A DNA stretch of 64,000 nt from Methyloversatilis universalis EHg5 (GCF_000378945.1 NZ_KB900539.1:1870813-1934812), one strand, 5' to 3'. Numbered from the stretch's first letter, positions 26,595-35,637 are shown. Made by a program: numbers and translations. The notes: generated from the sequence alone by a model not told the origin.

Positions 26595-26610
26595 TGCCGC
26601 AAATTCGGCA
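26595..26610. promoter_or_regulatory. Candidate sigma-54 activator binding dyad
   Basis: TGCCG-CAAATT-CGGCA, perfect 5-bp arms, about 87 bp upstream of the sigma-54 promoter at 26494. Confidence 0.55.
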
Positions 26611-26676
26611 TGCCGTGTCGGCAGGATGTGGAAAACGCAGCAGTGCGCAGGCGATGCGCGCCGCCTGCGCTGCGCG

Positions 26677-28557
26677 TCACACCGTCGCCGGCACCGGGGG
26701 CGCTTCGTCGCTGGCTGCGGCGTCCTCGACCGACGCTTCCTCGTACGCGGCATACAGCCGCGAGTAGGCACCGCCGCGCTGCATCAGGTCGGCGTGGGCG
26801 CCCAGTTCGGCCACCTCGCCGTTCCAGATCACCGCGATGCGGTCGGCATCGCGTATGGTGGCCAGCCGGTGGGCGATCACGATGGCGGTACGGCCTTCGC
26901 ACAGGCGGCGGAAGGCGGACTGGATGCGCCGCTCGGTCTGGATGTCCACCGCTGAGGTCGCCTCGTCCAGCACCAGCACCGACGGGTTGGCGAGATAGGC
27001 GCGCACCAGGCATACCAGCTGGCGCTGACCGTGGCTCAGATGGGCGCCGAGCGGGCCGACCTGAGTGTGGTAGCCGTCCTTCAGCCGCTCCAGCACCTCG
27101 TCCGCGCCCAGTTCGCGCGCGGCGGCGATCAGCGTCTCGTCACGGGCACCGGGTGCGGCCAGCCGCAGGTTGTCGAGCACGCTGCCGGAGAACAGCACAT
27201 TGTCCTGCAGCACCACGCCCACCGTGCGGCGCAGCGTGTGCTGCGCGTAGTCGCGCACGTCCTGCCCGTCGATGCGCACCGCGCCGTCGTTCACCTCGTA
27301 GAAGCGGGTGAGCAGCTGCACCAGCGTGCTCTTGCCGTGGCCGGTCGGGCCGACGATGGCCAGCACCTGGCCGGCCGGAATGTGTAGGCTGAGGTTGCGG
27401 ATGACCGGTCGCGCGGCCCGGGGCAGATAGCTGAAGGTGACGTGGTCGAACTCCACTTCGCCGGCGCGTACCAGCGGCGTGCGCGGGTGGCGCGGATCGG
27501 CGATTTCCGGCTCGGTGTCCAGCATCAGGAAAATGCGCTGCGCCGACGAGGCACCGGTTGCGTAGCGCTCGAACAGGTCGTTCAGTTCCTGCAGCGGGCC
27601 GAGGAAGAGGAAAACGTAGAACAGGCTCTGCGCCATCTGGCCGACCGTGAGCGAACCTTCGGCGATGCCGATGCCGCCGGCCAGCAGCAGGCCGCCCATG
27701 CCGATGGCGCTGAGTACCTGGGTCAGCGGCAGGAACCAGTTCGAGCGTATCGAGCCGCGTACCAGCGTGCCGTTGAAGTCGTCCAGCAGGCCGCGGTAGG
27801 TGCGTGCATTCGCGTCCTCGTTCACCGTCTGCTTGATGATGCGCACGCCGGACACGGTTTCGACCAGATGGGCGGTGAAGCGCGCGCGCGCCTCGGCCAC
27901 CTTCGCGAAATTGCGCTGCGACACCCGCTTGAACAGCCAGGTGCCGAACAGCAGTGCCGGCACCACGCTGGCGAGCGCGGCCAGCAGCAGCGGCGACAGC
28001 CACCACAGCGCGACCGCGGCGACCACGAAGCGCAGCAGCGCCGACAGCAGTTCCGGCGGCCCCTGGATCAGCAGCGGTTCGAGCGCATCGACGTCGCGGT
28101 CGGCGCGCGAAATGATGCGGCCGGCCTTGGTCTGGTCGAAATAGCGCACCGACAGCGCCTGCACATGGCGGAACACCCGTATGCGCAGGTCGTTCAGGAT
28201 GGCGATGGCGGCCGAGCCGGCCAGGTACTGCGACAGGCCGGACAGCACGAAGCGCACCACCCAGCTCGCGGCGATGCCGATCGACATCCAGGTGATCACG
28301 TCGCCATCGAGCACCAGGCCGGTGGCGGTCTTCACGAAGCCGTGGTCGATCACTTCGCGCAGGAACCAGGGGCGCACGAAGATGGCGCCCACCAGCAGCA
28401 GCTCCAGCAGCACCACGGCGGCGATGCGGCCGCGTACCGGCGTGAGCAGCGGCAGCAGCCGCCAGAACATGCTGCGGTCCAGCGCCTTTTGCGCCAGCGC
28501 CTGTTCAAGTTCGATGTCGTTGAGCGCGGTCTGTCCGCGGAAAGCGTTGTTGGCCAT
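26677..28557 (-). CDS. Heterodimeric ABC exporter subunit with consensus ATPase site
   Basis: Fused membrane/ATPase half-transporter of 626 residues (MdlB-like type IV exporter). Six transmembrane helices occupy about 35-330 and the nucleotide-binding domain about 360-600. Walker A is GPTGHGKST, the Walker B/Glu is VLDEATSAVD and the H-loop is IVIAHRLATI, all competent. The signature motif is LSHGQRQ instead of LSGGQ. Its partner (28562-30385) has the opposite pattern, so one composite ATP site is canonical and one degenerate. Four bases separate the two genes. It ends the operon that starts with tonB; the substrate is unknown. Confidence 0.9.
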   Translation of the reverse strand: MANNAFRGQTALNDIELEQALAQKALDRSMFWRLLPLLTPVRGRIAAVVLLELLLVGAIFVRPWFLREVIDHGFVKTATGLVLDGDVITWMSIGIAASWVVRFVLSGLSQYLAGSAAIAILNDLRIRVFRHVQALSVRYFDQTKAGRIISRADRDVDALEPLLIQGPPELLSALLRFVVAAVALWWLSPLLLAALASVVPALLFGTWLFKRVSQRNFAKVAEARARFTAHLVETVSGVRIIKQTVNEDANARTYRGLLDDFNGTLVRGSIRSNWFLPLTQVLSAIGMGGLLLAGGIGIAEGSLTVGQMAQSLFYVFLFLGPLQELNDLFERYATGASSAQRIFLMLDTEPEIADPRHPRTPLVRAGEVEFDHVTFSYLPRAARPVIRNLSLHIPAGQVLAIVGPTGHGKSTLVQLLTRFYEVNDGAVRIDGQDVRDYAQHTLRRTVGVVLQDNVLFSGSVLDNLRLAAPGARDETLIAAARELGADEVLERLKDGYHTQVGPLGAHLSHGQRQLVCLVRAYLANPSVLVLDEATSAVDIQTERRIQSAFRRLCEGRTAIVIAHRLATIRDADRIAVIWNGEVAELGAHADLMQRGGAYSRLYAAYEEASVEDAAASDEAPPVPATV

Positions 28558-28561
28558 GGCT

Positions 28562-30385
28562 TCAGTTCGGATTGAGGCCGAGCAGATCGCGGTATTCCGC
28601 GCTCGTTTCGGTCAGGGCACGGTGGGTGCCTTCGGCGACGATGCGGCCGCGCGCGAGCAGCGCGACCCGGTCCGCCAGCAGCAGCGTCGACAGCTTGCTG
28701 GCGATCAGCAGCACGGTGATGGGCCGGCCGTGGCGACCGTTTCCTGAATGACCGAGCCGGCGGATGTTGTCGAGCACGCGCCGTTCGGTCAGCGCGTCGA
28801 GCGCGCTGGTGGCGTCGTCCAGCACCAGAATGTCCGGCTGCGCGACCAGCGCGCGCGCCAGGCTGATGCGCTGGCGCTGGCCGCCGGACAGCGTGACGCC
28901 GCGGTCGCCCAGCCGGGTCTGCAGGCCGTGCTCCAGCCGCTCCAGCACTTCACCGGCGCCGGCCTGTTCCAGCGCGTCCAGCAGTTCAACATGGCTGGCC
29001 TGCGGACGGGACACCCGCAGATTCGCTTCCAGCGTGTCCGAGAACAGGAAGCTCTCCTGCGGCACCACGTGCACCCGGCGCCGCAGTTCGTCCAGCCGCA
29101 GCGTGCGCACGTCCTGCCAGCCGGTGTCGGCCGAGCCGACCTGTACCTGGCCTTCTTCGGCGTCGAGCAGACGGGGCAGCAGGCTGGCCAGCGTGCTCTT
29201 GCCGGCGCCGGTGCTGCCGACCACCGCCACGATTTCGCCCGGCGCGATGTCGAACGAGCAGTCGTCCAGGATGTGGGTGCTGCCACCGGGGGCGCGCACG
29301 CCGACCTGCTGCAGACGCAGGCCCAGCGGCCCGGCCGGCAGCGGGTCCGGGCCGCCGGTGATGCCGGGTTCGGCGTCCAGCAGTTCCCAGATGCGGGCGG
29401 CGGACGAGCGGGCATCGGCGAACACCTGCATCACCCGGCCGATGCCTTCGATGCGGAACACGAGCATGTTGGCCACCAGCAGCGAGGCCACCAGTTCGCC
29501 GATGCCGATGCGGCCCTGCTGCACCAGATGGGCGCCGAAGGCCAGTATCCACACATGGCTCAGCGCGACCACGGTCTGCGGCAGCGGGATGCGTGAGGCG
29601 GCGTAGGCGAGTGCTGCGCGCGCCTGGCTCATGAACAGGCCGACGTGGCCGGCGAAAATGTCGATGCGCTGCGCTTCCAGCCCGAAGGACTTGATCACGC
29701 GCACGCCATTCACGCCTTCGCTCAGTTCCTGGTTCACCTGGTCGTAGGCTTCGCCGACCGCGCGGTCCAGCCACACCAGACGGTCGGTCTGCGCCACGAA
29801 CAGCGCCAGTCCGGCCAGCGTCATCGCGAGCGGCACCACACCCAGCCACGGGTGGTACCAGCTGAGCAGACCGACGGTGGCGATCAGCACCAGCGATGTT
29901 TCGAACACCTGGCGCCAGAAATTGATCAGCGCGTCGCGCACCTTGTCGGCGTCGCGCGTGGTGCGGGTGACCAGTTCGCCCACGCCGTGCTGCCAGTGGT
30001 AGGCCAGATCCAGCCGCTGCACCTGGGCCAGGATGCGCTCGCGCAGCACGGTGAGCAGGTCCTGCCCGATCACCAGCGACATGATGCCGCCGAAGTACTG
30101 CAGCACCGAGCGCAGCGTCGCGATGCCGGCGATGGCCAGCAGCCAGTGCAGCGCCACGGTCCAGTCCAGGCTGCCGTCGGCGGCGCGGCTGACCGCGCGC
30201 CCGGCCTCGACGTCATTGACCGCGCGGCCCACCATCCACTGCTGGAAGGCGACGCCGATGTTCACCAGCACGAACAGCCCGGCAGTCAGTGCAAAGCGGC
30301 CGGGCATCAGTCGGTACAGCGCCAGGCAGCGCAGCATCGGCGAATCCCGGAACAGCGTGCGGAACGGTGTCTTGTCGCCGCTCAC
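28562..30385 (-). CDS. Heterodimeric ABC exporter subunit with degenerate ATPase site
   Basis: Partner half-transporter of 607 residues. Membrane domain about 25-320, ATPase domain about 350-590. The signature LSGGQRQ is canonical, but Walker B reads VLDDATSALD (Asp for the catalytic Glu) and the H-loop reads LIASKLSTLL (no His). Together with LSHGQ in the partner this gives the asymmetric site arrangement known for exporters such as TM287/288 and BmrCD. The start is GTG, overlapping the nitroreductase stop (GTGA). Confidence 0.9.
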   Translation of the reverse strand: MSGDKTPFRTLFRDSPMLRCLALYRLMPGRFALTAGLFVLVNIGVAFQQWMVGRAVNDVEAGRAVSRAADGSLDWTVALHWLLAIAGIATLRSVLQYFGGIMSLVIGQDLLTVLRERILAQVQRLDLAYHWQHGVGELVTRTTRDADKVRDALINFWRQVFETSLVLIATVGLLSWYHPWLGVVPLAMTLAGLALFVAQTDRLVWLDRAVGEAYDQVNQELSEGVNGVRVIKSFGLEAQRIDIFAGHVGLFMSQARAALAYAASRIPLPQTVVALSHVWILAFGAHLVQQGRIGIGELVASLLVANMLVFRIEGIGRVMQVFADARSSAARIWELLDAEPGITGGPDPLPAGPLGLRLQQVGVRAPGGSTHILDDCSFDIAPGEIVAVVGSTGAGKSTLASLLPRLLDAEEGQVQVGSADTGWQDVRTLRLDELRRRVHVVPQESFLFSDTLEANLRVSRPQASHVELLDALEQAGAGEVLERLEHGLQTRLGDRGVTLSGGQRQRISLARALVAQPDILVLDDATSALDALTERRVLDNIRRLGHSGNGRHGRPITVLLIASKLSTLLLADRVALLARGRIVAEGTHRALTETSAEYRDLLGLNPN

Positions 30386-30969
30386 AGCACGCTCACCGCA
30401 TCGTCGAAGGCGAGGCGCGGGCCGCGCGGCGACAGACCGTCGCGCACGCCGTAACCGATGTTCGCGAGCAGCAGCGAGCGGTAGCGGCCGTCCGGGAAAA
30501 AGGCGGCATCGACCCTGTCCGCCTTGAAGCCGGACATCGGGCCGACATCCAGCCCGAGCGCGCGCGCCGCGAAGATGAGATAGGCGGCCTGCAGCGTCGC
30601 GTTGGTGCGCGCGGTCGGTTCTATCCAGTCCGGCGACTGGTCGAAGAAGGCCTTGGCGTCGTAGGCCGGGAACTGGGTCGGCAGGTGTTCGTGGAAGCGG
30701 GTGTCGTAAGCGACCACCACGTTCAGCGGCGCGGCCAGCGTCTTGTCGCGGTTGGCCGAAGACATGCCGTCGGCCAGCAGCGCCTTCGCTTCGGCGCTGC
30801 GGATGAACAGATAGCGGCCGGGCTGGGCGTTGAAGCCGGTCGGTCCGAGCTTGAGCAGGTCGTACAGCGCCTGCAGCGTGGCGTCATCGACCGCGCGGCC
30901 GTCGAAGCGGTGGATGGAGCGGGCGTCGGTGAACAGCCGGGCGATCGAGGTGTCGTCTATGCGGGGCAT
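30382..30969 (-). CDS. RutE/HadB-like nitroreductase-family protein
   Basis: FMN-dependent reductase of 195 residues close to the RutE (malonic semialdehyde reductase) subfamily: DARSIHRFDGRAVDDATLQALYDLLKLGPTGFNAQPGRYLFIRS, LNVVVAYD, QAAYLIFAARALGLDVGPMSGF. No other pyrimidine-degradation (rut) gene is present, so a role in uracil breakdown is unlikely. It sits between the MFS and ABC genes of the tonB operon and may reduce an aldehyde or unsaturated product of the imported substrate (inference). Confidence 0.85.
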   Translation of the reverse strand: MPRIDDTSIARLFTDARSIHRFDGRAVDDATLQALYDLLKLGPTGFNAQPGRYLFIRSAEAKALLADGMSSANRDKTLAAPLNVVVAYDTRFHEHLPTQFPAYDAKAFFDQSPDWIEPTARTNATLQAAYLIFAARALGLDVGPMSGFKADRVDAAFFPDGRYRSLLLANIGYGVRDGLSPRGPRLAFDDAVSVL

Positions 30970-30987
30970 GGTGGAGTCCGGTGGAAA

Positions 30988-32247
30988 TCAGGAATGCGAG
31001 GTGGACAGCGTGTCCGGCAGGGCCGGGCGGCGGGCGCGCCGCCACAGCAGCAGTGCGCCGGCGCACACCGCCGGCAGCCAGGCGATGAACACCTGCTGCG
31101 GCGACACGATGTGGGCGAGCAGCCCGCCGATCAGCGCGCCGGAAAAATTGCCGCTCATCTGGGCCAGGCTGTAGAGCCCGGAAATCTTGCTTTTCGAGAT
31201 CGGGTGGCGGCTCATCTGGTCCATGTTCACCAGATGGATGAGCGCCGAGCCGCTGGCCAGCGCAATGCCGCCGGCCGCCAGCGTGACGAAGTCGCGGCCG
31301 GTGCCGAGCAGCAGCAGGCCGCAGCAGGCGAGCGTGAAGCTCGCGCCATAGGCGAGCGGACGCGGCAGCCGGTGCAGCAGCGCACCGAGCAGGAACAGGG
31401 CGCTGACCGACGCCACGCCGTGGGTCATCACCAGCTGCACCGCCTCGCCCTGCGGCAGGCCGAGGCCGGCGATGGCCACCACCAGAATGAAAGTGCCGTG
31501 CAGCGAAGAGGTCGAACTGCTCAGGTATTCGATCAGACAGCTTTCCAGCACCACGCGGTCGGCCAGCAGCGCACGGATCTGCCGCAGTACCCCGGCGTCG
31601 GTGCCGGCGCTTGCTGACGGCGGCAGCGTTTCGGCCGCCGGCAGCAGCACGCGTCCGAGCAGCGCCAGCAGCAGGAAGGCGAGTGCGCAGGTGGCGAAGG
31701 CCAGTACCGGGCCGTGGCGGCTGATCAGTGCGTGCGCCACGGCCGGACCGATCATCGCGATGCCGATCGAGTTGGTGGCGCGGTACCAGCCGGTTCTGGA
31801 CGGGCCCAGCGTGCGCAGCTTTTCGAGAAAGCTGCTGTTCATCGACACGATGCGGAACGGAATGCACAGGCCGATCAGCCCCCGCCCGGCGGCCAGCAGC
31901 CACCACAGCGGTGCGCACGGCAGCAGCAGCGACAGCACCGCCGGCCCCATACTGGCGGTGAAGTAGACGCGGCGCGCGCCGTAGCGCGCGATGATGAAGC
32001 CGGCGGGTACGGTGACCAGCATCATGCCCAGCGATTCGGCGGCCGAAATGAAGCCGATCTCGCCGCCGGTGGCGCCCAGTTCCAGCGCGAACAGCGTGGT
32101 CGCCACCTTGCCCAGGCCTATGGTCATGCCGCCGAGCACGGTCAGAAACAGAAAGCCGGGCAGGAACCGGTCGCCGACCGGAGGCCTGCCCGGCTGCGGC
32201 GCCGGGGCGTCCGCCCGGGCCGCGCCCGGGGGACGCGTGTCGTGCAT
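30988..32247 (-). CDS. Major facilitator superfamily transporter
   Basis: Inner-membrane transporter of 419 residues with about twelve hydrophobic helices. Features include GGMTIGLGKVATTLFALELGATGGEIGFISAAESLGMM and the loop 2-3 region ARYGARRVYF. The start at 32247 is two bases past the exbD stop, so it is coupled with the tonB-exbB-exbD genes. Substrate cannot be told from sequence; context suggests inner-membrane movement of a compound taken up through the TonB-dependent receptor, or export of its product. Confidence 0.86.
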   Translation of the reverse strand: MHDTRPPGAARADAPAPQPGRPPVGDRFLPGFLFLTVLGGMTIGLGKVATTLFALELGATGGEIGFISAAESLGMMLVTVPAGFIIARYGARRVYFTASMGPAVLSLLLPCAPLWWLLAAGRGLIGLCIPFRIVSMNSSFLEKLRTLGPSRTGWYRATNSIGIAMIGPAVAHALISRHGPVLAFATCALAFLLLALLGRVLLPAAETLPPSASAGTDAGVLRQIRALLADRVVLESCLIEYLSSSTSSLHGTFILVVAIAGLGLPQGEAVQLVMTHGVASVSALFLLGALLHRLPRPLAYGASFTLACCGLLLLGTGRDFVTLAAGGIALASGSALIHLVNMDQMSRHPISKSKISGLYSLAQMSGNFSGALIGGLLAHIVSPQQVFIAWLPAVCAGALLLWRRARRPALPDTLSTSHS

Positions 32248-32249
32248 GT

Positions 32250-32663
32250 TCACTCGCCGGTCGATGTGAGCACGGCCAGCTTGGTGACGCCGGCGCGTTC
32301 GATCGACGCCATCACCTTCGCGACATTGCCGTAGGCCACCGCCTCGTCCGAACTGAGGTGCAGCGTGAGATCCGGATTGGCGGCCACGCGACTGCGCAGC
32401 GCGCCTTCCAGCGCCGACTGCGCCACCTCGTCGCGGTCGATGTACACCTTGCCGGCGGCATCGACGCTGACCGTGACCGGCGGCGCCTTCTGTTCCGGCG
32501 GCTGGGTGGCGGCGGTCTTGGGCAGATTCACCTTGACCGCGTTGTTCAGCAGCGGCGCGGTCACGATGAAGGCGACCAGCAGCACCAGCATCACATCGAC
32601 CAGCGGGGTGATGTTGATTTCGCTCAGGACCTCGTCCTGATCGGCAGCGGACGAGATGGCCAT
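32250..32663 (-). CDS. exbD: Biopolymer transport protein ExbD/TolR family
   Basis: Inner-membrane protein of 137 residues. One N-terminal transmembrane helix carries the essential Asp in INITPLVDVMLVLLVAFIV; the rest is periplasmic (VTVSVDAAGKVYIDRDEV). With ExbB it forms the proton channel that energises TonB. Its ATG shares a base with the exbB stop (TAATG). Confidence 0.93.
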   Translation of the reverse strand: MAISSAADQDEVLSEINITPLVDVMLVLLVAFIVTAPLLNNAVKVNLPKTAATQPPEQKAPPVTVSVDAAGKVYIDRDEVAQSALEGALRSRVAANPDLTLHLSSDEAVAYGNVAKVMASIERAGVTKLAVLTSTGE

Positions 32664-33421
32664 TATGCGAACACCTCGCGCAGGGCCGGCGTGTCGGCGC
32701 CGTGGGCGGCACGCGGATCGGCCGGGCGGGCAGGGGAGGCGCTGTCCGAAGTGCCGCGGCCGACACGGAAGCCGGCACGGCGCGACAGATTGATGAGGTC
32801 GGCCGAGAAATCGTCGATGTCGGCTGACACTGCCTTCACCCGGCGCAGGAACACGTTGTAGGCGAGCACCGCCGGCACCGCGACCGCGATGCCGACGCCG
32901 GTAGCGATCAGCGCTTCGCCGATCGGGCCGGCCACCACTTCCAGGCTGGCCGAGCCGTTTTTGCCGATGTCCACCAGCGCCTGCATGATGCCCCACACGG
33001 TGCCGAACAGACCGACGAAAGGCGCGGTGCTGCCGATGCTGGCGAGCACCGCCAGGCCGGCTTCCAGACCGCGGCGTTCTTTCTGGTACTGCTGGCGCAG
33101 CGCGCGCTCCAGCTGGTCCTGACGGTCGCCGCTGTGCTCGAGATCGCTGTGGCGGTCAGCGTCGCCCAGCGAGGCGAAGCCGGCGCGGGCAAGGCGGGCG
33201 ATCGGGCCGTCGTGGCCATCCAGTTCGGACGCTGCCTGCAGATTGGGCGCATGCCAGAAGTCGGTACGGAACTGGCGGTTCTGGCGGCTCACGCGCCAGT
33301 TCTGGATGCCCTTGATCAGGATGAGGGTCCAGGTCGCGACCGAGAAGGCGACCAGCACCCACAGCGTGGCTTCGACCAGCAGCGTGGTCGGGATTTCGAT
33401 ATCGGAGTTGAAGAGTGACAT
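32663..33421 (-). CDS. exbB: Biopolymer transport protein ExbB/TolQ family
   Basis: Inner-membrane protein of 252 residues with three transmembrane helices and a cytoplasmic loop (LERALRQQYQKERRGLEAGLAVLASIGSTAPFVGLFGTVWGIM, then IGEALIATGVGIAVAVPAVLAYN). The Thr-rich channel motif GTVWGIM and the GEALIATGVG helix are diagnostic. Partner of the adjacent exbD. The 30-residue Ala/Pro/Asp-rich C-terminal tail is longer than usual. Confidence 0.94.
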   Translation of the reverse strand: MSLFNSDIEIPTTLLVEATLWVLVAFSVATWTLILIKGIQNWRVSRQNRQFRTDFWHAPNLQAASELDGHDGPIARLARAGFASLGDADRHSDLEHSGDRQDQLERALRQQYQKERRGLEAGLAVLASIGSTAPFVGLFGTVWGIMQALVDIGKNGSASLEVVAGPIGEALIATGVGIAVAVPAVLAYNVFLRRVKAVSADIDDFSADLINLSRRAGFRVGRGTSDSASPARPADPRAAHGADTPALREVFA

Positions 33422-33448
33422 GCCGTATTCCTCGTGTTGAAAGCGTGT

Positions 33449-34258
33449 TCAGTTTGAAAGCTTGAATTCGATGGGCACCGTGGCCCAGCCGTCGATCGGC
33501 GTGCTGCCGCGCTTGGAGGGCACGAAGGTCCAGCCGCGCACCGCGGCGACCGCGGCTTCGTCCAGCGACTTGCGGCCGCTGCTGGTCTTCACCTCGACCG
33601 CCGACGGCTTGCCGCTGGCCAGCACCCGCACCCGCAGGATCACCTTGCCTTCCCAGCCCTGGCGCAGCGCGAACGACGGGTATTCCGGCGGCGGATTGCT
33701 CAGGTAGGACGCATAGGCATTCGGCTCGGTCACCGGCTCTTCCTTCACCGGATCGGGGGCTGGCGGTGCCGGCGGCGCGGCGACCACCGGACCGGTGGTG
33801 TGCGCGGCGGTGGTGTTCTCCTGGATCACCACCGCGTCGGCCGGAATCACCTCGCTCGCCACCGGCGTGCGCAGCGCCGGTGCCGGCTGGGGCGGTGGCG
33901 GCGATGCCTGTTTCTTCACCACCTTGGGCGGCTCGGGCTTCGGTTTGGGCGGCTCCGGCTTCTGCTGCGGCGGCACCACCACCGGCTTCACCAGTTCGAC
34001 CAGCACTTCGTTGCGCGCGGGCGCCGGCTGCGAGGTACCGAGCTTTGCGCCCACCACCACCGCGTGTGCGCCCACCACCACCAGGCTGATCAGCAGCCAC
34101 ACCGGCAGCGGCGAACGGCCCTCGGGCGCGGCCGACACCAGCGGCCTGACCTGCGTGGTGCGGGCCGACGCGTGTGGCGGCCCGCTGCGCCGCGCGGCGT
34201 CAGGCAGACGGGCCTGGGCCGGCAGGCCGAGATCGATGGCCTGTATCACGGCGCTCAT
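33449..34258 (-). CDS. tonB: Energy transducer TonB
   Basis: Transducer of 269 residues linking the ExbBD proton channel to TonB-dependent receptors. After a 60-residue cytoplasmic N-terminus comes one membrane helix (PVWLLISLVVVGAHAVVVGA), a Pro/Lys periplasmic spacer (QQKPEPPKPKPEPPK) and the C-terminal TonB domain (PPPEYPSFALRQGWEGKVILRV, SSGRKSLDEAAVAAVRGWTFVP). The start at 34258 has a GGAG eight bases upstream; an in-frame ATG at 34282 is possible. It heads a seven-gene operon under a sigma-54 promoter, so it is probably a dedicated TonB for the receptor at 41213. Confidence 0.94.
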   Translation of the reverse strand: MSAVIQAIDLGLPAQARLPDAARRSGPPHASARTTQVRPLVSAAPEGRSPLPVWLLISLVVVGAHAVVVGAKLGTSQPAPARNEVLVELVKPVVVPPQQKPEPPKPKPEPPKVVKKQASPPPPQPAPALRTPVASEVIPADAVVIQENTTAAHTTGPVVAAPPAPPAPDPVKEEPVTEPNAYASYLSNPPPEYPSFALRQGWEGKVILRVRVLASGKPSAVEVKTSSGRKSLDEAAVAAVRGWTFVPSKRGSTPIDGWATVPIEFKLSN

Positions 34259-34361
34259 GCGGTGCTCCGGTGCCGGTGGCATGCGTTCATGGCGGTTCTC
34301 CTTCGATGCGTGAATTTCAATGCGTAAATCCTTGCGACCACAGTCGCTACGCACCCTCTGT

Positions 34362-34376
34362 GCAATGTCCGTGCCT
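34362..34376 (-). promoter_or_regulatory. Sigma-54 promoter for tonB-exbBD operon
   Basis: On the minus strand AGGCAC-GGACA-TTGC followed by A. All core -24/-12 bases fit except the first T. It ends about 104 bp before the tonB start. Confidence 0.75.
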
Positions 34377-34451
34377 GTCGGTGGATGTGCGCGCAAACCC
34401 TTGATCCGCCTTGCTTTCACGCAGGCGTGCAATCGATATGACGATTCCTGC

Positions 34452-34467
34452 TGCGCGAATCGGCGCA
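34452..34467. promoter_or_regulatory. Candidate sigma-54 activator binding dyad
   Basis: TGCGC-GAATCG-GCGCA with perfect arms; about 76 bp upstream of the tonB sigma-54 promoter. The leading TGCGCGAATCGG is repeated at 14464. Confidence 0.55.
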
Positions 34468-34532
34468 GCGTGCGCGGCACTGGCCGCAGTGCTGCCGAAT
34501 CGCGAACAGCGTGCCGGCCCGCTGCAGCCTGC

Positions 34533-34548
34533 TGCGCGGAATGCGGCA
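34533..34548. promoter_or_regulatory. Candidate sigma-54 activator binding dyad
   Basis: TGCGC-GGAATG-CGGCA, one arm mismatch, about 165 bp upstream of the plus-strand sigma-54 promoter at 34713. Confidence 0.5.
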
Positions 34549-34712
34549 GGCCATGCGGGTTTGCGCACGACGGCGGGCGCGCGGTGCGGATCGGCGCAGC
34601 GGCTCAGGGTGGTCGTTTTATGTCGTTGGCATGATTCCGGCAGCCGCCGGCGGCGCGCTTTCCCTTTCCGCTCATGGGTTTGCGCGCCCGATGCCGAGCG
34701 CGTTGCGGCGAC

Positions 34713-34727
34713 TGGCACCGAAATTGC
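34713..34727 (+). promoter_or_regulatory. Sigma-54 promoter for aldolase-like/DszB-like operon
   Basis: TGGCAC-CGAAA-TTGC, a full match to the RpoN core with correct spacing, 97 bp before the ATG at 34824. Confidence 0.82.
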
Positions 34728-34823
34728 CAAACGGCCGATGCGCCGTGCATGCATCGCATGAACGGCTTCGCGCCCGGCAGCGGCCGGCGCGACCACCGTG
34801 CAGATGACAGACAGGAGATTCAC

Positions 34824-35555
34824 ATGGCAGTCGCAGAAGCAGACGCAGGCGTGGGCCTGAGCAGCGAACTGGAAGAATTCGTGCAGAAGGTGAAGGAGGA
34901 GGCGACGCTGGCCTTCGAGGTGTTCCGTGAAACCGGCACCATCACCGCCAATGGCACCGTGGGTTTCGTCGAGCGCACGCCGGACGGCGACAAGCTGGTG
35001 ACGGTGAACTATCCGGGCCCGTTCAACCGCGGCCAGCCGGTGCGCGCCACCGTGGTGGGTTTCGACGGCACGGTCTATCTGGGCAAGAGCGGCGCCGGCG
35101 CCAAGCGCTACCAGAAGCTGTTCGAGCAGCACCCGGACGTGACCACCATTTCGCACGTGCACTCGCCGGCGCTGGGTGCGTGGGCGCAGACCCACCGCAC
35201 GCTGCCCATCCGCTACGTGCCGGTGCAGCGCTACAACCTGATCCGCGAACTGCCGGTCTATATCGACCGCCGTCAGCAGGAGGTGGATTTCATCCTCGAC
35301 GTGCTGAAGCAGGACATCCACCACACCGCCATCCTTGAAGCCAACGGCGGCTCCACCGTGTGGGGCCGCGAAGGCCTGCGCAAGACCGCGGAATTCATCC
35401 TGCTGCTGGAAGAAGGCGCGCGCATCCAGCTCGAAGCCGAAGCCATCGGTGGTTCGCGCGACTACGGCCCGGGCGTGCTGAAGCAGCAATGGAAGATGGC
35501 CGGTCTGTACGAAAAGGCGGGTTCGCTGGGCCTGCTGCGCCCGAGCGATCTCTGA
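34824..35555 (+). CDS. Class II aldolase/adducin-family protein (copy 2)
   Basis: Protein of 243 residues, homologous to copy 1 at 23869. It has a HVHSPALGAW metal-binding His pair, a later YVPVQRYNLIRELPVY region in which the third metal His of copy 1 is not obvious, and the shared block EANGGSTVWGREGLRKTAEFILLLEEGARIQLEAEAIGG. AGGAG precedes the ATG. It is the first gene of a two-gene operon with a DszB-like protein. The role is not known; the missing third His makes true aldolase chemistry uncertain. Confidence 0.85.
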   Translation: MAVAEADAGVGLSSELEEFVQKVKEEATLAFEVFRETGTITANGTVGFVERTPDGDKLVTVNYPGPFNRGQPVRATVVGFDGTVYLGKSGAGAKRYQKLFEQHPDVTTISHVHSPALGAWAQTHRTLPIRYVPVQRYNLIRELPVYIDRRQQEVDFILDVLKQDIHHTAILEANGGSTVWGREGLRKTAEFILLLEEGARIQLEAEAIGGSRDYGPGVLKQQWKMAGLYEKAGSLGLLRPSDL

Positions 35556-35637
35556 TCCGCATTCCGCACTGCAGGGCGCCGGTCTGCCGGCCGGCGCCTG
35601 ACTGCACCCAACGCAACAATATCGAGGAGCACGACCG

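Larger units (their letters stand above)
34259..34823. other. Divergent control region between tonB and aldolase-like operons
   Basis: 565 bp without a convincing gene. It carries outward-facing sigma-54 promoters at 34362-34376 (minus) and 34713-34727 (plus), dyads at 34452-34467 and 34533-34548, and a weaker one at 34493-34508 (TGCCG-N6-GAACA). TTTGCGCACGA at 34560-34570 recurs upstream of the TonB-dependent receptor gene. Confidence 0.65.

Noticed and set aside
30382..30969. Part of a rut pyrimidine-degradation operon
   Set aside because: RutE-like by sequence, but no rutABCDFG gene is present and the operon is tonB-exbBD/MFS/ABC.
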